From Rhizomys pruinosus (taxonomy: Eukaryota; Chordata; Mammalia; Rodentia; Spalacidae): 64,000 nucleotides of DNA. Positions 9,481 to 21,385 of this stretch are shown here, in pieces. The stretch is taken from assembly GCA_009823505.1 (NCBI GenBank), contig VZQC01006709.1, positions 462,522 to 526,521 of the forward strand, written 5' to 3'. The position numbers and the translations under genes are program-made. Each line of letters starts with the position of its first letter. The first letter of the stretch is position 1. The notes below the pieces were generated by a model. The model made no database searches. It worked only from the letters and a program-made list of their open reading frames with translations, and had not been told where the DNA came from.

Positions 9481-10255
9481 CTTCTCTTTCAGATACATAT
9501 CTGGCTAGGCTTCCCCATGCACTCATATCTCTACCTCCCAAGATTTCCCCAGCAGAGAAGTCCCCAGAAGGGACTGGAAGACAACAGGGGCGTGATCAGC
9601 TTTGCTTTAGATTTTCATGGACTCACATTTTTCCAGATAAGCATGAACTTACCTTGCAATAGAACTTGACTCTGAGACCAACTTCAGCTGCAGAAACTGG
9701 GGACATCCCACCGTATCCTCCCATCACCCTGGATGCAGGAGCAGCCACGGCTAAGTCCCCAATCTTACTAGCCTGCCACCACACTCTGTCCTCGTTCTTC
9801 TTTTCATCTCTACCTGGGAGGGGGTATTTCCTAGAGACATGGCCAGCTCCCAGTCCCTCCTGAGCAGTCTTTGAAGACTACCATTTTCAGGCTGTTGGAT
9901 CTGTAAAGAGTCAGGAGACAGTTGGTTGGTAGGAGTTGACCCAGAAAGCCACATCCAGGCTATGGCCAAGCTCAAGGGCAGGTTGGCACGCCCCCTGTTG
10001 GCCCCTCAGAGGCAGCAGCTTCATCTAATGGCTTCTCTTACAAACTTGTCCTAGGTCTTTGTTTTCTCTACTCTGCTCCTCACACACACCTGGGAGTCAC
10101 AGAGAACAGCTGTCTTTTGATTAGACTTGCTGTCACCTGAGTAGACACAGGCTCTGCATCTCATAGCCCCACTGACACTGTGTGGATGGTATGGGGACAC
10201 AGTGACAGAGAGCAAATGAGTGTCAGCCACACACAGTGCCTGCCCCCAACATGTG
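9481..10255. other. Unique sequence, no gene seen
   Basis: Short open frames exist on both strands but show no recognisable protein feature. Confidence 0.45.
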
Positions 10256-10442
10256 TTCAGCCTTAACCGCACACTGGGATCACCTGAGAAGCTAAAAAGG
10301 TACAAAATAGGTCACACCCCAAAGATCCCAAATTGATTAGGTGTGCAGACAGGGGACCTAATTCTCATCGGGTTTTTAAAGAATTACCTAGGTGACACCA
10401 ATGTATGTATAACAAGAGTTTTCAAACTTGAGCCTATATACA
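10256..10442. mobile_element. MER5A-like DNA transposon relic
   Basis: 'cactgggatcacctgagaag', 'ggtcacaccccaaagatcc', 'gggtttttaaagaatta' and 'tttcaaacttgagcc' follow the MER5A (hAT-Charlie, non-autonomous) consensus order as I remember it. Confidence 0.65.
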
Positions 10443-11925
10443 AATCCCCTGAAGGAGGGCCCTGTCTCTCCTCAGCCAAGCTTCTGACTCTAGATTGGCA
10501 CTTCCATATAGAGGTGCCAGAACTTCTCTGGAACAGAGTCAGTATATTCTGAGGAGAGAGCTGGAGTAGAAACATGGAAGGCCAGGGGTAAGGAGGGACT
10601 GGGTAGACAGGAACAGGACAGGGCAAGAAGGGAAGAGGCTCTGATGGGGCCATAACTGACAGACTTCATGTCACTTAACAAGAGGTAAGGGTGTCTGAGT
10701 CTATGGTTGTGAAGCAACAAGTTGACTCATGAAGCCGGAAGTTGAGCCGAGGTCTCCTGCTCCGTTCGCCAGGACATTCTTTAGTGGACAAGAGTGGATA
10801 CAGGCCAAGTCATCCTCTTCTCTACCAGGAACAGTGCAGCGTTCCCTCCTCCCCAGACTCCAGCCTCCTCCCCAGCCTCCCATCAACAGCCAGAGAGACT
10901 GCTGTTGGTCACCCAGGCCATGGCACTCCCTGGCTGAAATCCTTCTATGGGTCTCCTAGCCTACCAGCAAAGGAGTTCACATTCTGCATCCCATCGACCA
11001 TGCCCTTCCACATCAGCCACGAGGCCTCCAAGTTCAGGAAGTGATCAGCAGCGTTTGCAGGTAGGCCGTGCTAGCAGCTGAGCACGAGGCAGATGTTCAG
11101 GTAAGCTGGCGGCTAGGAGGCTCTGGGCTATCTGTCCATTCTAACCTCAGGGATCCCTAAGGCAATTTGGCACTTCCTTAGACTGTTGGAGTTGGGGTGG
11201 GGGTCAGGATCTAGGAGGCTCCCACCCAACCTCCCCTGGCCCAGAGTCAGCCTTTACTTAAACCCTCACAGATTCTGGCCAGCTTTCCCTTAACTGAGAA
11301 GAATCTGCAGTCCTGGTCTGTGATTCCAGGTAAGGCATAGACTGGCGTACTGGAAGGACATGCGGTCCTGGGAAATGTTCCCTGCATTTGGCATTAGTGA
11401 TTTAGTAAGACAGTACCCCAGTGACAGGAGGAGTTTCAGCAAAATAGGAAAAATGGCTTGCCATGATGCCCTGACCATCTGAATGGTCCCCATCTGCATG
11501 GCCACATGGGTCGAGGCCTGATCCACAGCTCTTCTATGTGGGCAGAGTCACAGATATCTGTCCTTATCCCTGGAACTTCTGACGATGTCACCTTATATGG
11601 GAAAACAGATCTGGCAGATGTGCATAAATGGAGATTATCCTGGATTACAGAGGTCTGGCCCAGGGTCATCAGAAGGCTGTGCGTCAGGGAAGGGAAAGGC
11701 AGAACCAGAGAGTACAGTAAGATTCAAAAGAAGAGGTTGAGGGATGTGACTTCCAAACCCTGGCTGGGGCCCTGCCGACAAGTGTAGCTGGCTGCTGCGA
11801 GCCAGAGGCCACCAGAGGGTGAGTTCTCCCTAGAGCCTTTGGAGACTGCAGTCCGAGTGCACCTGGATTTCGGTCCACAGAGCCACACCCCAGACTTCTG
11901 ACCTGCACAGCAGCCACACCTCCCG
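10443..11925. other. Unique sequence, no gene seen
   Basis: About 1.5 kb without a recognised repeat. It has several open frames under 101 codons with no domain signature. Confidence 0.45.
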
Positions 11926-12177
11926 GATTATGATTCTAGAGGGTGGGAAGTTCAAGGGCCTGGCCCTGGCATCTGATGATAGCCTCAAGTTGTGTTGGAA
12001 CATGGCAGAAGGGAACAGAAGAAAAAAAAAGGCTCAACTTTACTTTTTTTTAATAAGGATCTCACTCCCACACTGTCATATATACTATATCACCTGTCAA
12101 AGGTCCCACCTTTTAATGTTACTACAATGACAATTCAATTCAAACTGGGGGACAGTCAAACCATAGCATTGTCTTCA
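11926..12177 (-). mobile_element. MST/MLT1-type LTR fragment
   Basis: 'cacctgtcaaaggtcccacc', then 'ttttaatgttactacaatga', then 'gggggacagtcaaaccatag' is the reverse-complement layout of an MST/THE-like MaLR LTR ('aaccatag' is the LTR start read in reverse). Decayed. Confidence 0.55.
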
Positions 12178-12194
12178 TTTAAAACTCACCTATA

Positions 12195-12457
12195 GGGGCT
12201 GGAGAGATGGCCTAGCGGTTAAGAGCGCCGACCGCTCTTACAGAGGACCCGGGTTCGATCCCCAGCACCCACATGGCGGCCGAGAACCGTCTGGGACTCC
12301 AATTCCAGGAGAGCTCCAGTTCCAGGGGAGTCCGAGACCGTCTTCTGACCTCCGCGGCATTGCACGACACGGGTGCACAGACTTGCATGCAGACAGTGCA
12401 TTCATACACATACAGAAATAAATAAAATTAATAAAAAAATAAAATAAAATAAAAAAA
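12195..12457 (+). mobile_element. B2 SINE, young CpG-rich subfamily
   Basis: Full-length with the 17-bp duplication. It is flanked by 'tttaaaactcacctata' (12178-12194 and 12458-12474, perfect 17 bp). Confidence 0.97.
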
Positions 12458-12474
12458 TTTAAAACTCACCTATA

Positions 12475-12698
12475 GGGGCTGGAGAGATGGCCTAGCGGTT
12501 AAGAGCGCCGACCGCTCTTACAGAGGACCCAGGTTCAATCCCCAGCACCCACATGGCGGTTGAGGTCTGAAACTCCAGTTCCAGGGGAATCTGACACCCT
12601 CTTCTGACCTCCGCGGCATTGCACAACACGGGTGCACAAACCTGCATGCAGACAGTACATTCATACACATACAGAAATAAATAAAATTAAAAAAAAAA
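12475..12698 (+). mobile_element. B2 SINE, second insertion in the same target
   Basis: Begins directly after the second 'actcacctata' and is followed by 'cctcacctata' (about 12700-12711). It lacks the 17-bp duplication and part of the middle ('ggcggttgaggtctgaaact'), so it is a different copy from its neighbour. Confidence 0.95.
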
Positions 12699-12711
12699 AT
12701 CCTCACCTATA

Positions 12712-12826
12712 GCTAGGTGTGGCGGTACATAGCTGTAAGACCACACTCAAGAGCTTGAGACAGAGGATGGTGAGTTCTGGGACAGCCTGGACTAGAGAAT
12801 GAGACTCTGTCCCACAAAGCAAAACC
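12712..12826 (+). mobile_element. B1 SINE starting at the same target motif
   Basis: 'gctaggtgtggcggtacata' begins right after the third 'cacctata'. It continues with 'gggacagcctggactagaga' and 'atgagactctgtcccac'. Diverged, probably the oldest of the three stacked SINEs. Confidence 0.8.
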
Positions 12827-12834
12827 CCCTAGAA

Positions 12835-14030
12835 CCAAAAGAAGTACCTTACATATGTACATCTCAGTCAGGCAGTGCTAGCTGGTGCTCTGCCTTCTAT
12901 GCATTTGAACTTGAGAAGTCCCTGCCTGAGCTTCTCCAGGGAACTCAAAGCACAATGACACATTGAGGCAATGGGAACTGGGCTTTGTCTTCCTGCACTT
13001 TAATCCTTGACCCCTGCTGGGTTCCCCAGTGACCCTACTCCTCCTAAGTGTGAACCCTTAGCAGCCAAGTACAGAGGTCTTAGAAAAGGATATTGGGGGC
13101 CCTGGAAGGGGGCAGGAAGAGAGTGTGGAGGTGTGTTTACTACAGAAGGCTGCAGCATCTATCTACCTCTAGGTAATAGGTAGAACCTCACAGGTACAAA
13201 CCCGACACAGTCCCCAGGAAGCAGCTACAGGAGCACCAGGCAGACGCAGTCAATGGCACCTTATTATTGCTACATCAGGGCTGTGATTGCCTAGAGACCA
13301 GGAATAGCCACTTGCTCATTTTCATCAGGGAACAGTAACAGGGCCAGGCCTGCACTTTCCACTTCATAGTGCCATGGAAGCCAATGGGCACCTGCTGGGC
13401 AGGGTTCCTAGAGCACAGAGCTAAGGAAGATGGCTGAGTTCCAGCCTGGGCATCAGTCCAGGCTGAATGGATCTCTAAACGCTGATGTCGCCCTGAAGAT
13501 ACAGCACAAAGGAGGCTCCAGTTCCCCATCATCTTCTTCCTGCCCCCTCCCAAAATATTTCATCTTTTATATTTTCTGTCTGGCTTTCTCTTTCCCTCCT
13601 CCTGATCAGTGCTATTACCAGGCTATAGGCCCTTGGAACATTGTTCAGCTCCAAGGATCTTGGTTATGGAGAAAACTATATCATTCATAATCAAAGAGGG
13701 TGGCAAGCTTTTCTATAAAGGACCTGGCACTGAATATCCAATACCATGCATGTCGAAGGGAAGGGTCTCCATCACCAACTACTATCGACTTCTGACACTG
13801 CTGCTCGAAACTAACCATAGATGCAGCATGGAAATGGGTCTTATTATTCCAATAAAACTTTATTGACGCAAACAGGCAGAGGGCCAGATTTGACCTATGG
13901 GCATAATTTGTGGCTCTGTGGTTTGCATGTTCACAGACTCCAAAAGGCTAAAGGGCAATAGATAGGTTTCAGTTCTCCTGCCAACTCGGATTGCTCTCAA
14001 GTGACCATTCGGCTGGCTGTGTTAATATGG
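12835..14030. other. Unique sequence, no gene seen
   Basis: About 1.2 kb. Short open frames only; no repeat recognised. Confidence 0.45.
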
Positions 14031-14032
14031 GA

Positions 14033-14194
14033 GCTAGGCATGGTAGCACACACTATTAGTTCAGCACTTACAAGACAGAGGTAGAGGCAGGGTCTACATG
14101 GTGAGCTCCAGGTTAGCCCGGGATACATAATGAGACTCTGTTTAAAAAGAAAAAGAAAAAGAAAAAGAAAAAGAAAAAGGAAAGAAAAAGAAAT
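14033..14194 (+). mobile_element. Diverged B1 SINE with (GAAAAA)n tail
   Basis: 'gagctaggcatggtagcaca' to 'catggtgagctccaggttag' and 'aatgagactctgtttaaaaa'. The tail has expanded into GAAAAA repeats (about 14,147-14,194). Confidence 0.8.
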
Positions 14195-15245
14195 GAAGGA
14201 TTCCAGGGCTCACAGCTAGCTGGGAGGGAAGGCGGGTGTCCTAACCAAATGGCACCTTAAGCCTTGGCCATGCTGATGACAGGGGAGCACCACTGTCTCA
14301 GACCAGCCACTTGATGACACTCATGTTCTGAACAAACAGCTGGGTCCTAGAGAGGGGTGACTTGCCCACAACCATGCAGCTACATCAGGGGTAGCTCTGC
14401 AACAGGTAGAAAATTGCGAGTGCCCCTCTACTGGGTCACCACGCCTCTGGCATAAGCCCAACAACTTATCCTGGCCACCCTGCTCCAGGTTTCATCCCCT
14501 GACCCCTAGAGAGGAAAGAAGCCAGGATTCAGCCAGTCCTTGATTCATTTGGGTCCATGGCGGGGGCGAGGGTTGGAGATCTGTGGTGTGTGGGAAATTA
14601 AGAGGCTGGCTTATAGAGGGATCTACACTAGAGTTCTTGCTCGTGGGGCACTGCGATGTGATTCTGGCATCACCAGGCTTCCCTTTCCAGCAGGAAATTC
14701 TTCTCTCCTATGAGTTACACAAGGTGAAAGCTGCTCTGAAACCCACAGAACATTCCAGAGCCTCCGGCTCTGGTATCCCTCCCCTGTCTCTAAAGGATGC
14801 TAAAGGATAACTGCCAGGCTCTTTATTAAAAGGCCAATGTATAAACCACTATAGCAAGAAATTCTCAGCAGGATTCAGGTGGGACTTTGGGAAGAAACAT
14901 TAGAGGCCGGAGTACTGTAAACAAAAGCATTTTATTAATAAATCGATCAATCCAGTTGTCATGGGAGAGTGTCTGCTGTAGGTCCTTGAAGCATTTGGGA
15001 CACAGCGTGTCCCACTGGTAAGTGGAAAAATCTGTCATGGGACATTGCAGGCTCCACAATTGGCAGCAACAGGCCACAGGGCCCAGGCCCACTCTGGGGT
15101 CACAGAACTTCAGAGGCCAGGCTAGGCTTTGCCCTGGGCTGCCTCCCTGAGCTCCTGTGTCTAAGAATAGTCACTATGCCCCCTCCACCCACCCAGGCGT
15201 ACTCAGCACAGCTGGCACAAGCCAGATAGGCCACAAATGGCTCCA
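14195..15245. other. Unique sequence, no gene seen
   Basis: About 1 kb without recognised features. Confidence 0.45.
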
Positions 15246-15352
15246 AAGGACAGCCCTCAAGCAGCCTCGACCAGCCTTGAACTCCAGATGATCCTCCTGC
15301 CTCAGCCTTGGAATGCCACAATTACAGTTGTTCACCACATGCCTGGGTTGGA
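15246..15352 (-). mobile_element. Old B1/Alu-like fragment
   Basis: 'gaccagccttgaactccaga' followed by 'tgatcctcctgcctcagcct' and 'ttgttcaccacatgcctgg' is the reverse-complement left half of a 7SL-derived SINE. Confidence 0.6.
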
Positions 15353-15595
15353 ATGATAAAACTTTATATCACTTATCAGAAGGTCCCTAGGGCACTTCAG
15401 TCCTGCTTCCTTTATCTCTTTAACTCACCCCTTTATCAATTTTCCTACCTACCCTGTCTCATTTACAACCCTCCCCACCCCCAGCGCAACCTCGCCAGCC
15501 CCCTTGACTCTCAAACCACCTATGCCCACTCCATATCTCAGGGATGGTCCAAACCTGGATATAATTTCACCTAGGAAGGGAGTGAACATGTGTGT

Positions 15596-15631
<36 letters not shown>
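15596..15631. repeat. (CA)n microsatellite
   Basis: 36 bp of nearly pure CA. Confidence 0.97.
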
Positions 15632-15635
<4 letters not shown>

Positions 15636-16468
15636 ACAGGAGGGTGAGGGCTGAACCTGCTGGTGGCTCTGGGAGGGAATTCTGATTGTGCAATTTGGAA
15701 CCTTGAGTCCAAGCAGGAAGTGGAGCTGTCAGCGACAACCACAGCGCTTGTCTATCCACACACACCCTGCCTCAGAGTGGGCTCTGGAGCTCTCTGTTCA
15801 TGCCTCATTCCTAAACTCCATCTTTCTCATCAGCTGTCTGCTGCGACGGGATTGACGCAGGACCAGCCAGGTTCTTCCCTTCTCCTGGATACTGACTGAC
15901 TTAGGGAAGCCCAATCAGAGTCCTCTCTGAGTTGCTTTTCTATCACTTGGGGAACCAAAGAGGTCTTGAAAAGGACAATTTTCCATTGTGCCTATCCAAA
16001 GCTATGTATCCTGACAGCACCAACTTCTCTATATAACCCTTTCCCCCATACCGGCTCCTAGCATGGACACAAGAGGAAAAGAGAGCCTCTGGGTCTCCAG
16101 TGTTACTGGGCTATGCAGCAGCAAGTAAACGGAAAAATAACTGTGACTATTAATAATTTGGCCAAGACTTTATCAGTGACCTTTGAGCCACTGCAGAATA
16201 GCAGAGGATCTGGGAAGCCAACAATTAGTGTCAGATGATGTTTTAATGTGAGCTCAGACCACAAAAGAAAAACCCAAAGGACACAACCATTAGCCAAAAA
16301 GATGAGAACTGGGTCAACTAATGTGGAGAGATTGGAGCTGCCCACCCGTGGCACCATCCTTTACCCAATCACCTATCTGTTAATAAGCCATTACTTAATG
16401 GTTTCATTTAAATTTCCCTTGACACCTCGAGGATGGGTGTGTCTAGTAACCTGCTTGGGCTGACTTTC
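15632..16468. other. Unique sequence, no gene seen
   Basis: About 0.8 kb; no recognised repeat or exon. Confidence 0.45.
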
Positions 16469-16869
16469 TGTTCTAGTTTGTCTTCCATTGCTGTGACAAA
16501 ACACTCTGACCAACACCAACTTGGGGAGGAAAGTGTTTATTCAGCTTACATCTCCTGGGTCACAGTTCATCACTTAGGGAGCCCAAAGTAGGAACTCAGG
16601 GCAGGAACCTGGAGGCAGGGGCTGAAGCACAGGCCATGGAGGAAGGCTGTTCACTGGCTTGCTCTCTGGCTTATGCCCAGCCCGCCTTCTTAAGTACACA
16701 ACAACCTGCCCAGGGTGGCACCACTCTTGTGGGCTGGACCCTCCCACACTGCTCGACCATCAAGACAATACTCCACATGTGGCCACAGGCCAATCCAATG
16801 GAGCCAATTCCCCAACTGAGGCTCCCTCAACCAAGGTGTGTCAAGTTGACACTAAAGCTATCCAGCACA
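16469..16869 (-). repeat. 3' LTR of the MaLR element (minus strand)
   Basis: 401 bp, identical to the partner LTR at 18029-18429 except for three substitutions seen by eye. Position n here aligns with n+1,560 throughout, so there are no indels. Confidence 0.93.
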
Positions 16870-18003
16870 ATTGACCCCTTGTCAACTTGACACACAAACA
16901 CATCACTATTAAACCACCACCTTTCCAGTTCTTATCCCCAAAGTATGATGTTAACACTAATCACAACCTAAGACAGTACATCCTTAAAAGCCCCACAGTC
17001 CTTAAAATGTCCAAACACTTAAAAGTCCAGTCTATTAAAAGTCTCTTAACTGTGGGCTGCTGTAAAATCCAAAACAAGTACTGTCTTATTTCAAAGGGAA
17101 GAATCAGGCACTCTCAAACAAAACCTAAGTCCAGCAAAGTAGCTCAAGGCTGGACACCTGGGATTCACTCACGATCTTCTGGGCTCCAAAGGGTCTCGGC
17201 AGCTCCCCCTCTCCGACTCTGCCGTCCGTGGCACACTCATCTCGCAGGCCCAGGCCGACTCCATTCTACACCTACCGCTGCTCTTGGTGGTCGTCCCAGG
17301 GTACCGGCATCTCCAAAAAGCTGGGGTCGCTACTGAAACTGAGGCAGCACCTTCACCAATGGTCTCTTCTGACCTCTCCTGGTGCAAAGCCTCAGCTTCT
17401 CTCCATGACCCCTGCAATCCTGGGGTCTTCACAGCAACCGAGGTGCACTTCCACCAATGGTCTTTCCTGACCTCTCACAGTGCCAAGCCTCGGCTGCTCT
17501 CTGTGACCCCCTCAAATTTCAACACCGGAACCATATAGGAGACTCTTACACGTTACCAAGTCCGGCTTCTGGCTCGAGATGGAGGCTCAGGCCCTTTCTG
17601 GGTCACAGCTTCTGTGTGCTGACCTTGAAGATATTCTCCCCAGAAGATTTCACCTCAGTGATGCTGGTCTCTTGTTACTTACAGCTGATTTTTCAGCCCC
17701 AGCTAACCAGCATCAATTGCCCCAGTACCACAAAAGTTTCACTTCAGGTTCTGGTCTCTTGTTACTTACAGCTGATTCTCCAGCCCCAGCTGACCAGAAC
17801 CCACAGATTACACAGTCCTGATGATCTCTGCTTCCCTTTGAAACTTCAAAAGCCAGGCCTCCATCTTCTACAACTCCTTCAGCAAAACTGCTCCAAGCTC
17901 CACAGCAATGATCTTTAGGCATTCAATGATCTTCCCAGCCCAAAGTTCCAAACGCCTCCACAATCCTTCCCCAAAACACCAAGGTCAGGTCTGTCACAGC
18001 AAT

Positions 18004-18023
18004 ACCCCACTCTTCTGGTACCA
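18004..18023 (-). other. Primer-binding site, tRNA-Leu type
   Basis: Minus-strand reading 'tggtaccagaagagtggggt' just inside the 5' LTR. It resembles the complement of a tRNA-Leu 3' end, with a small insertion. Confidence 0.7.
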
Positions 18024-18028
18024 ATTTC

Positions 18029-18429
18029 TGTTCTAGTTTGTCTTCCATTGCTGTGACAAAACACTCTGACCGACACCAACTTGGGGAGGAAAGGGTTTAT
18101 TCAGCTTACATCTCCTGGGTCACAGTTCATCACTTAGGGAGCCCAAAGTAGGAACTCAGGGCAGGAACCTGGAGGCAGGGGCTGAAGCACAGGCCATGGA
18201 GGAAGGCTGTTCACTGGCTTGCTCTCTGGCTTATGCCCAGCCCGCCTTCTTAAGTACACAACAACCTGCCCAGGGTGGCACCACTCTTGTGGGCTGGACC
18301 CTCCCACACTGCTCGACCATCAAGACAATACTCCACATGTGGCCACAGGCCAATCCAATGGAGCCAATTCCCCAACTGAGGCTCCCTCAACCCAGGTGTG
18401 TCAAGTTGACACTAAAGCTATCCAGCACA
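18029..18429 (-). repeat. 5' LTR of the MaLR element (minus strand)
   Basis: 401 bp. In minus-strand reading it starts 'tgtgctggatagctttagtg' and ends with '...aactagaaca'. It contains the palindrome-like 'gtcaacttgacac' near the start, and an AATAAA poly(A) signal (seen as 'tttatt' near 18,096). Confidence 0.93.
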
Positions 18430-18434
18430 CTTTC

Positions 18435-19120
18435 TCAACCATTCATTCGTTCCATAGTGCTATTCAAATGTAATTTACTTAATTTAACCACAAGTAACCA
18501 GACGCCAAAGTAATAGTGGCTTGAAGAAGTGAAGACACAATTATTTCACCAACTAGGAATGCTGCGGAAGCAACAGTTTTGATGTAGTGGCCAATGCTAT
18601 CAAGAATCCAAGACACCAATCTCAGGGTATTGATTTGTCATCTTATAGTTACAAGGTAGCTGCTTCAGCTCCAGACATCACAAACAATGCAAGATCAATG
18701 GAGGAGGGATGTGGCAGGGATATTACTGGAGCGCCTCATCTCTCTATCGGTATTCAAGTTCCCCATACCTTTCCTTTGGGCTTTTTCCTAAAGCCACAGA
18801 AGACAGTTCATGACCCTTCAGGTCAGGGATGCATAAACATTCATGCTAAGACATTCATAACCTCCCAAAAGATATCCCCAACCAATGATTGAGGAAGAGT
18901 TGGTGTGATAGAGAATTTTGATTGTTGATTGGATCAGGGTCAACTAAGAAACAAAGAGCATTTCCAGGAAGGATTTACTGACGGGGGAAGACTGTCCCCC
19001 AGAATGACAGCACTTTCCCACTGCAGCGCAGACAGAAAGAGCTCGGAAGAGGAACCGGTGCTGCTTGCCAGGCTTTGCCACCTTGTGAGTGCATACATCC
19101 TGTGGCTGATGCTGTTGCCC
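18435..19120. other. Unique or old unrecognised sequence
   Basis: No confident identification. Phrases such as 'ccacaagtaaccagacg' hint at an old repeat, but I cannot assign it. Confidence 0.35.
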
Positions 19121-19229
19121 CCCCATCACAGCCACTTCCACCACCACAGTCACAGATGCCACCACAGCCACTGCTGCCACCACAGCCACTGTCACCACCA
19201 CAGCCACTGACGCCACTATAGCCACCATC
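19121..19229. repeat. 18-bp tandem repeat (CCACCACAGCCACTG-like)
   Basis: Imperfect repeats of 'accaccacagccactg' with period 18. The period is a multiple of three, so open frames exist on both strands (Pro/His/Ser-rich on plus, Val/Ala- or Gly-rich on minus). These are compositional artefacts. Confidence 0.85.
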
Positions 19230-19284
19230 ATTCACTGACATCAGACTCCACCTTCCTCAGCCTTACAAGATAGACAGAAGACCA

Positions 19285-19505
19285 GTGACTATCCAAGAAT
19301 CTCCTAGGCTTTCAACACCAGACTGGCACTGCTGACACATCCGGGTTTGTGGACTGAACAGCTCCTGGGTTCTCAGCCTCTCCAATGTGAAATCAGCCGT
19401 CTTTGAACTGCTCAGTCCCTACTGTGACATCCAATCAAATACATTTCTTTTTATAAATATATTTACTAGGCCAATCCTGTTCTTCTAGAGAACCCTGAAT
19501 AATAT
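19285..19505 (+). mobile_element. Diverged member of an unclassified repeat family
   Basis: 'atccaagaatctcctaggct', 'gactggcactgctgacacat' and 'tttgtggactgaacagctcc' parallel the copies at 34.15-34.47 kb (+) and 46.8-47.28 kb (-). It ends in 'ctagagaaccctgaataata', a motif I remember as common in rodent repeats. Confidence 0.5.
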
Positions 19506-20700
19506 AGATGCCATATTAGTAAGTACCCCAACTCGCCATCCTTCTCAGGGATGACTCTAAGCAGGTGATGTCTATCTTTTTGAAGGATGTCCCTATCTGT
19601 CAAAGGTTCCATCACCCTTAGCAGCAGCTGAACTTTGTCCCCTACCCTCCCTTACCCAGCCTGCTTCTGCCCTCTCTACTGGTGCTTCCTGGGATTGGAT
19701 TCCCAGAGAACTAGCCTTACACTCTTGGTGTCAGGCAATGCTGGGGGAGGGGAGACCAGTGCGTGCTTCCGAGAGAAGCTTTTTCCCAGAATTCCCTAGT
19801 ATACTTCCTCTAGGCCAGACCTGGTCCTCCACCCCCTTCCTCCCTCCAGCAGCCCTGGGAGAGTTGAAACAATGAGTATAGGGTGGCCTAGCCCTGAGGA
19901 AGTTGGGGGCTCCTAAATGGAGGCGTTGTTGCAAAGCAAACAGAACAGGCAATAATACTGCTGAGCAGGCAACTTGTGGCACACCTGGCTCCAGTCCGTA
20001 CCTTGAAATCAGTGGCTCACGGGGAGTGGAAGTCATGCTCAGGGGATTGGCAGAAGGGTAGTCAGGAGCAATAACAAGTGTGCCAATGGCAGGGTGTGGA
20101 GCTCAGGAAGATCCCTGAACAGTGTGGGATGAGCAGACGACTGTGTGGGGTCCTGGGCATTCACTCAGCAACCTACAATGAGAGCCAGAGACAGAAATAG
20201 ACAAAAATAACTACAGGGTGAGATGGAGAAGCAAAGGCTTATCAAGGACACATGGACACGCATGTCGGGTAGCTCCATGGTCAGCAGTGTGATAGGGCTG
20301 CTGGGCAGAAAGGATCACAGGGGGACTGGGAGATGGCATACTAGGCAGAATCCCTAGAATCTACATAAAATGGACTTGTTAGCACACATCTGTAATCCCA
20401 GAGCTCATGTAACAGATGTGATGTTGAGACAGGAAAGACGGCAAGCACCTACGCCAGCCAGCCTGGATGGAGTACATAATGGCCAGCACCGAAGCATAAG
20501 CACACCTACAGTCACAAACACATGCGCACACACATATGCATGCAGTAACTCACAGTTTTAGAAAGATTCTCAGATACTGAAGACCTGTGCTGAAGCCCTG
20601 ATCTCCAGGATGGTGATATTTGAAAGTGAGGCTTTTAGGGGGTAACTAGTGTTAGACAATGAGGGCCGTGAGAGGGGGCCCTTGAGATAGTATTAATATC
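19506..20700. other. Mostly unique; old SINE-like trace
   Basis: A weak B1/B3-like trace lies at about 20,370-20,490 ('tctgtaatcccagagctc'). Otherwise no feature. Confidence 0.4.
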
Positions 20701-20720
20701 ATTATAAAAAAAAGCAAACA

Positions 20721-20879
20721 GGGCTGGGTGTGGTGGCGCACACCTTTAATCCTAGCACTTGGGAGGCAGAGGCGGGAGAATCTCTGTGAGTCAAGGCCCA
20801 GCCTGTTACTACAGAGTGTATTCCAGGACAGCTGGGGCTACAGGGAGACCCTGTCTCAAAAGACCAAAAAAAAAAAAAA
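20721..20879 (+). mobile_element. B1 SINE
   Basis: 'gggctgggtgtggtggcgca' to 'ctacagggagaccctgtctc' plus an A tail. Target-site duplication 'aaaaaaagcaaacagg' on both sides. Confidence 0.95.
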
Positions 20880-20894
20880 AAAAGCAAACAGGAG

Positions 20895-21385
20895 ACCCCC
20901 CTGTCCCATGTGAAGTCACTCGAAGAAGGTAACCACCTGCACAAGAGGAAGAGTCCCCATTAGGAACTGAGTTGGGGAACACCTTGATCTTGGACATTCA
21001 GACTCCAGAACTGTTTAAACCAACTGAGGCAAGACTACACGTTAGGCCCTGAAGGCTTGTGTGGAGATGGGGAGGTCAAACCCTATTGTCCTTGCTCTGA
21101 ATTGATCTTAGCTGGAAGCTAGTCTCTAGCTGTAGGAACAGGAGGTGGTAAAGGAAGTGTGCCCAGAGGGGTGTGGCCAGAGTGGAGACAGGTCTAGAAA
21201 CCACTGGACAGGAGAGGACTTGGCTGGATGTTGAGGACTCACATGTCTTGCTAAAGAGAAAGCTGTGAAAATTTCAGAAAAAAATAATGATACATTCTAA
21301 ATAGCTTTTGATCGGTATGTATTTTGTAGTTCTATTTTATTAGAACCACTAATCTTTTACTATGCTTAATTTATGTTAAACTTAA
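20895..21385. other. Unique sequence, no gene seen
   Basis: No repeat recognised; AT-rich towards the minisatellite. Confidence 0.45.

Larger units (their letters stand above)
16469..18429 (-). mobile_element. Complete young ORR1-type MaLR element (LTR-int-LTR)
   Basis: Two 401-bp LTRs at a constant 1,560-bp offset flank about 1.16 kb of internal DNA, and the 5-bp duplication 'ctttc' borders both sides (16464-16468 and 18430-18434). LTR termini are TG...CA. The LTRs differ at three positions by eye (gaccaac/gaccgac, agtgttt/agggttt, accaagg/acccagg), so the insertion is recent. The internal region has no gag/pol signature. Its longest open frame (153 codons) is not conserved in the related copy at 6.5-8.3 kb, in line with MaLR elements being non-autonomous and relying on ERV-L proteins. 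Confidence 0.93.

Noticed and set aside
17457..17918. 153-codon open frame
   Set aside because: Lies in MaLR internal sequence, which is non-coding in this family; not conserved in the related copy at 6.5-8.3 kb.
18944..19241. Val/Ala- and Gly-rich frames
   Set aside because: Produced by the 18-bp repeat whose period is divisible by three.
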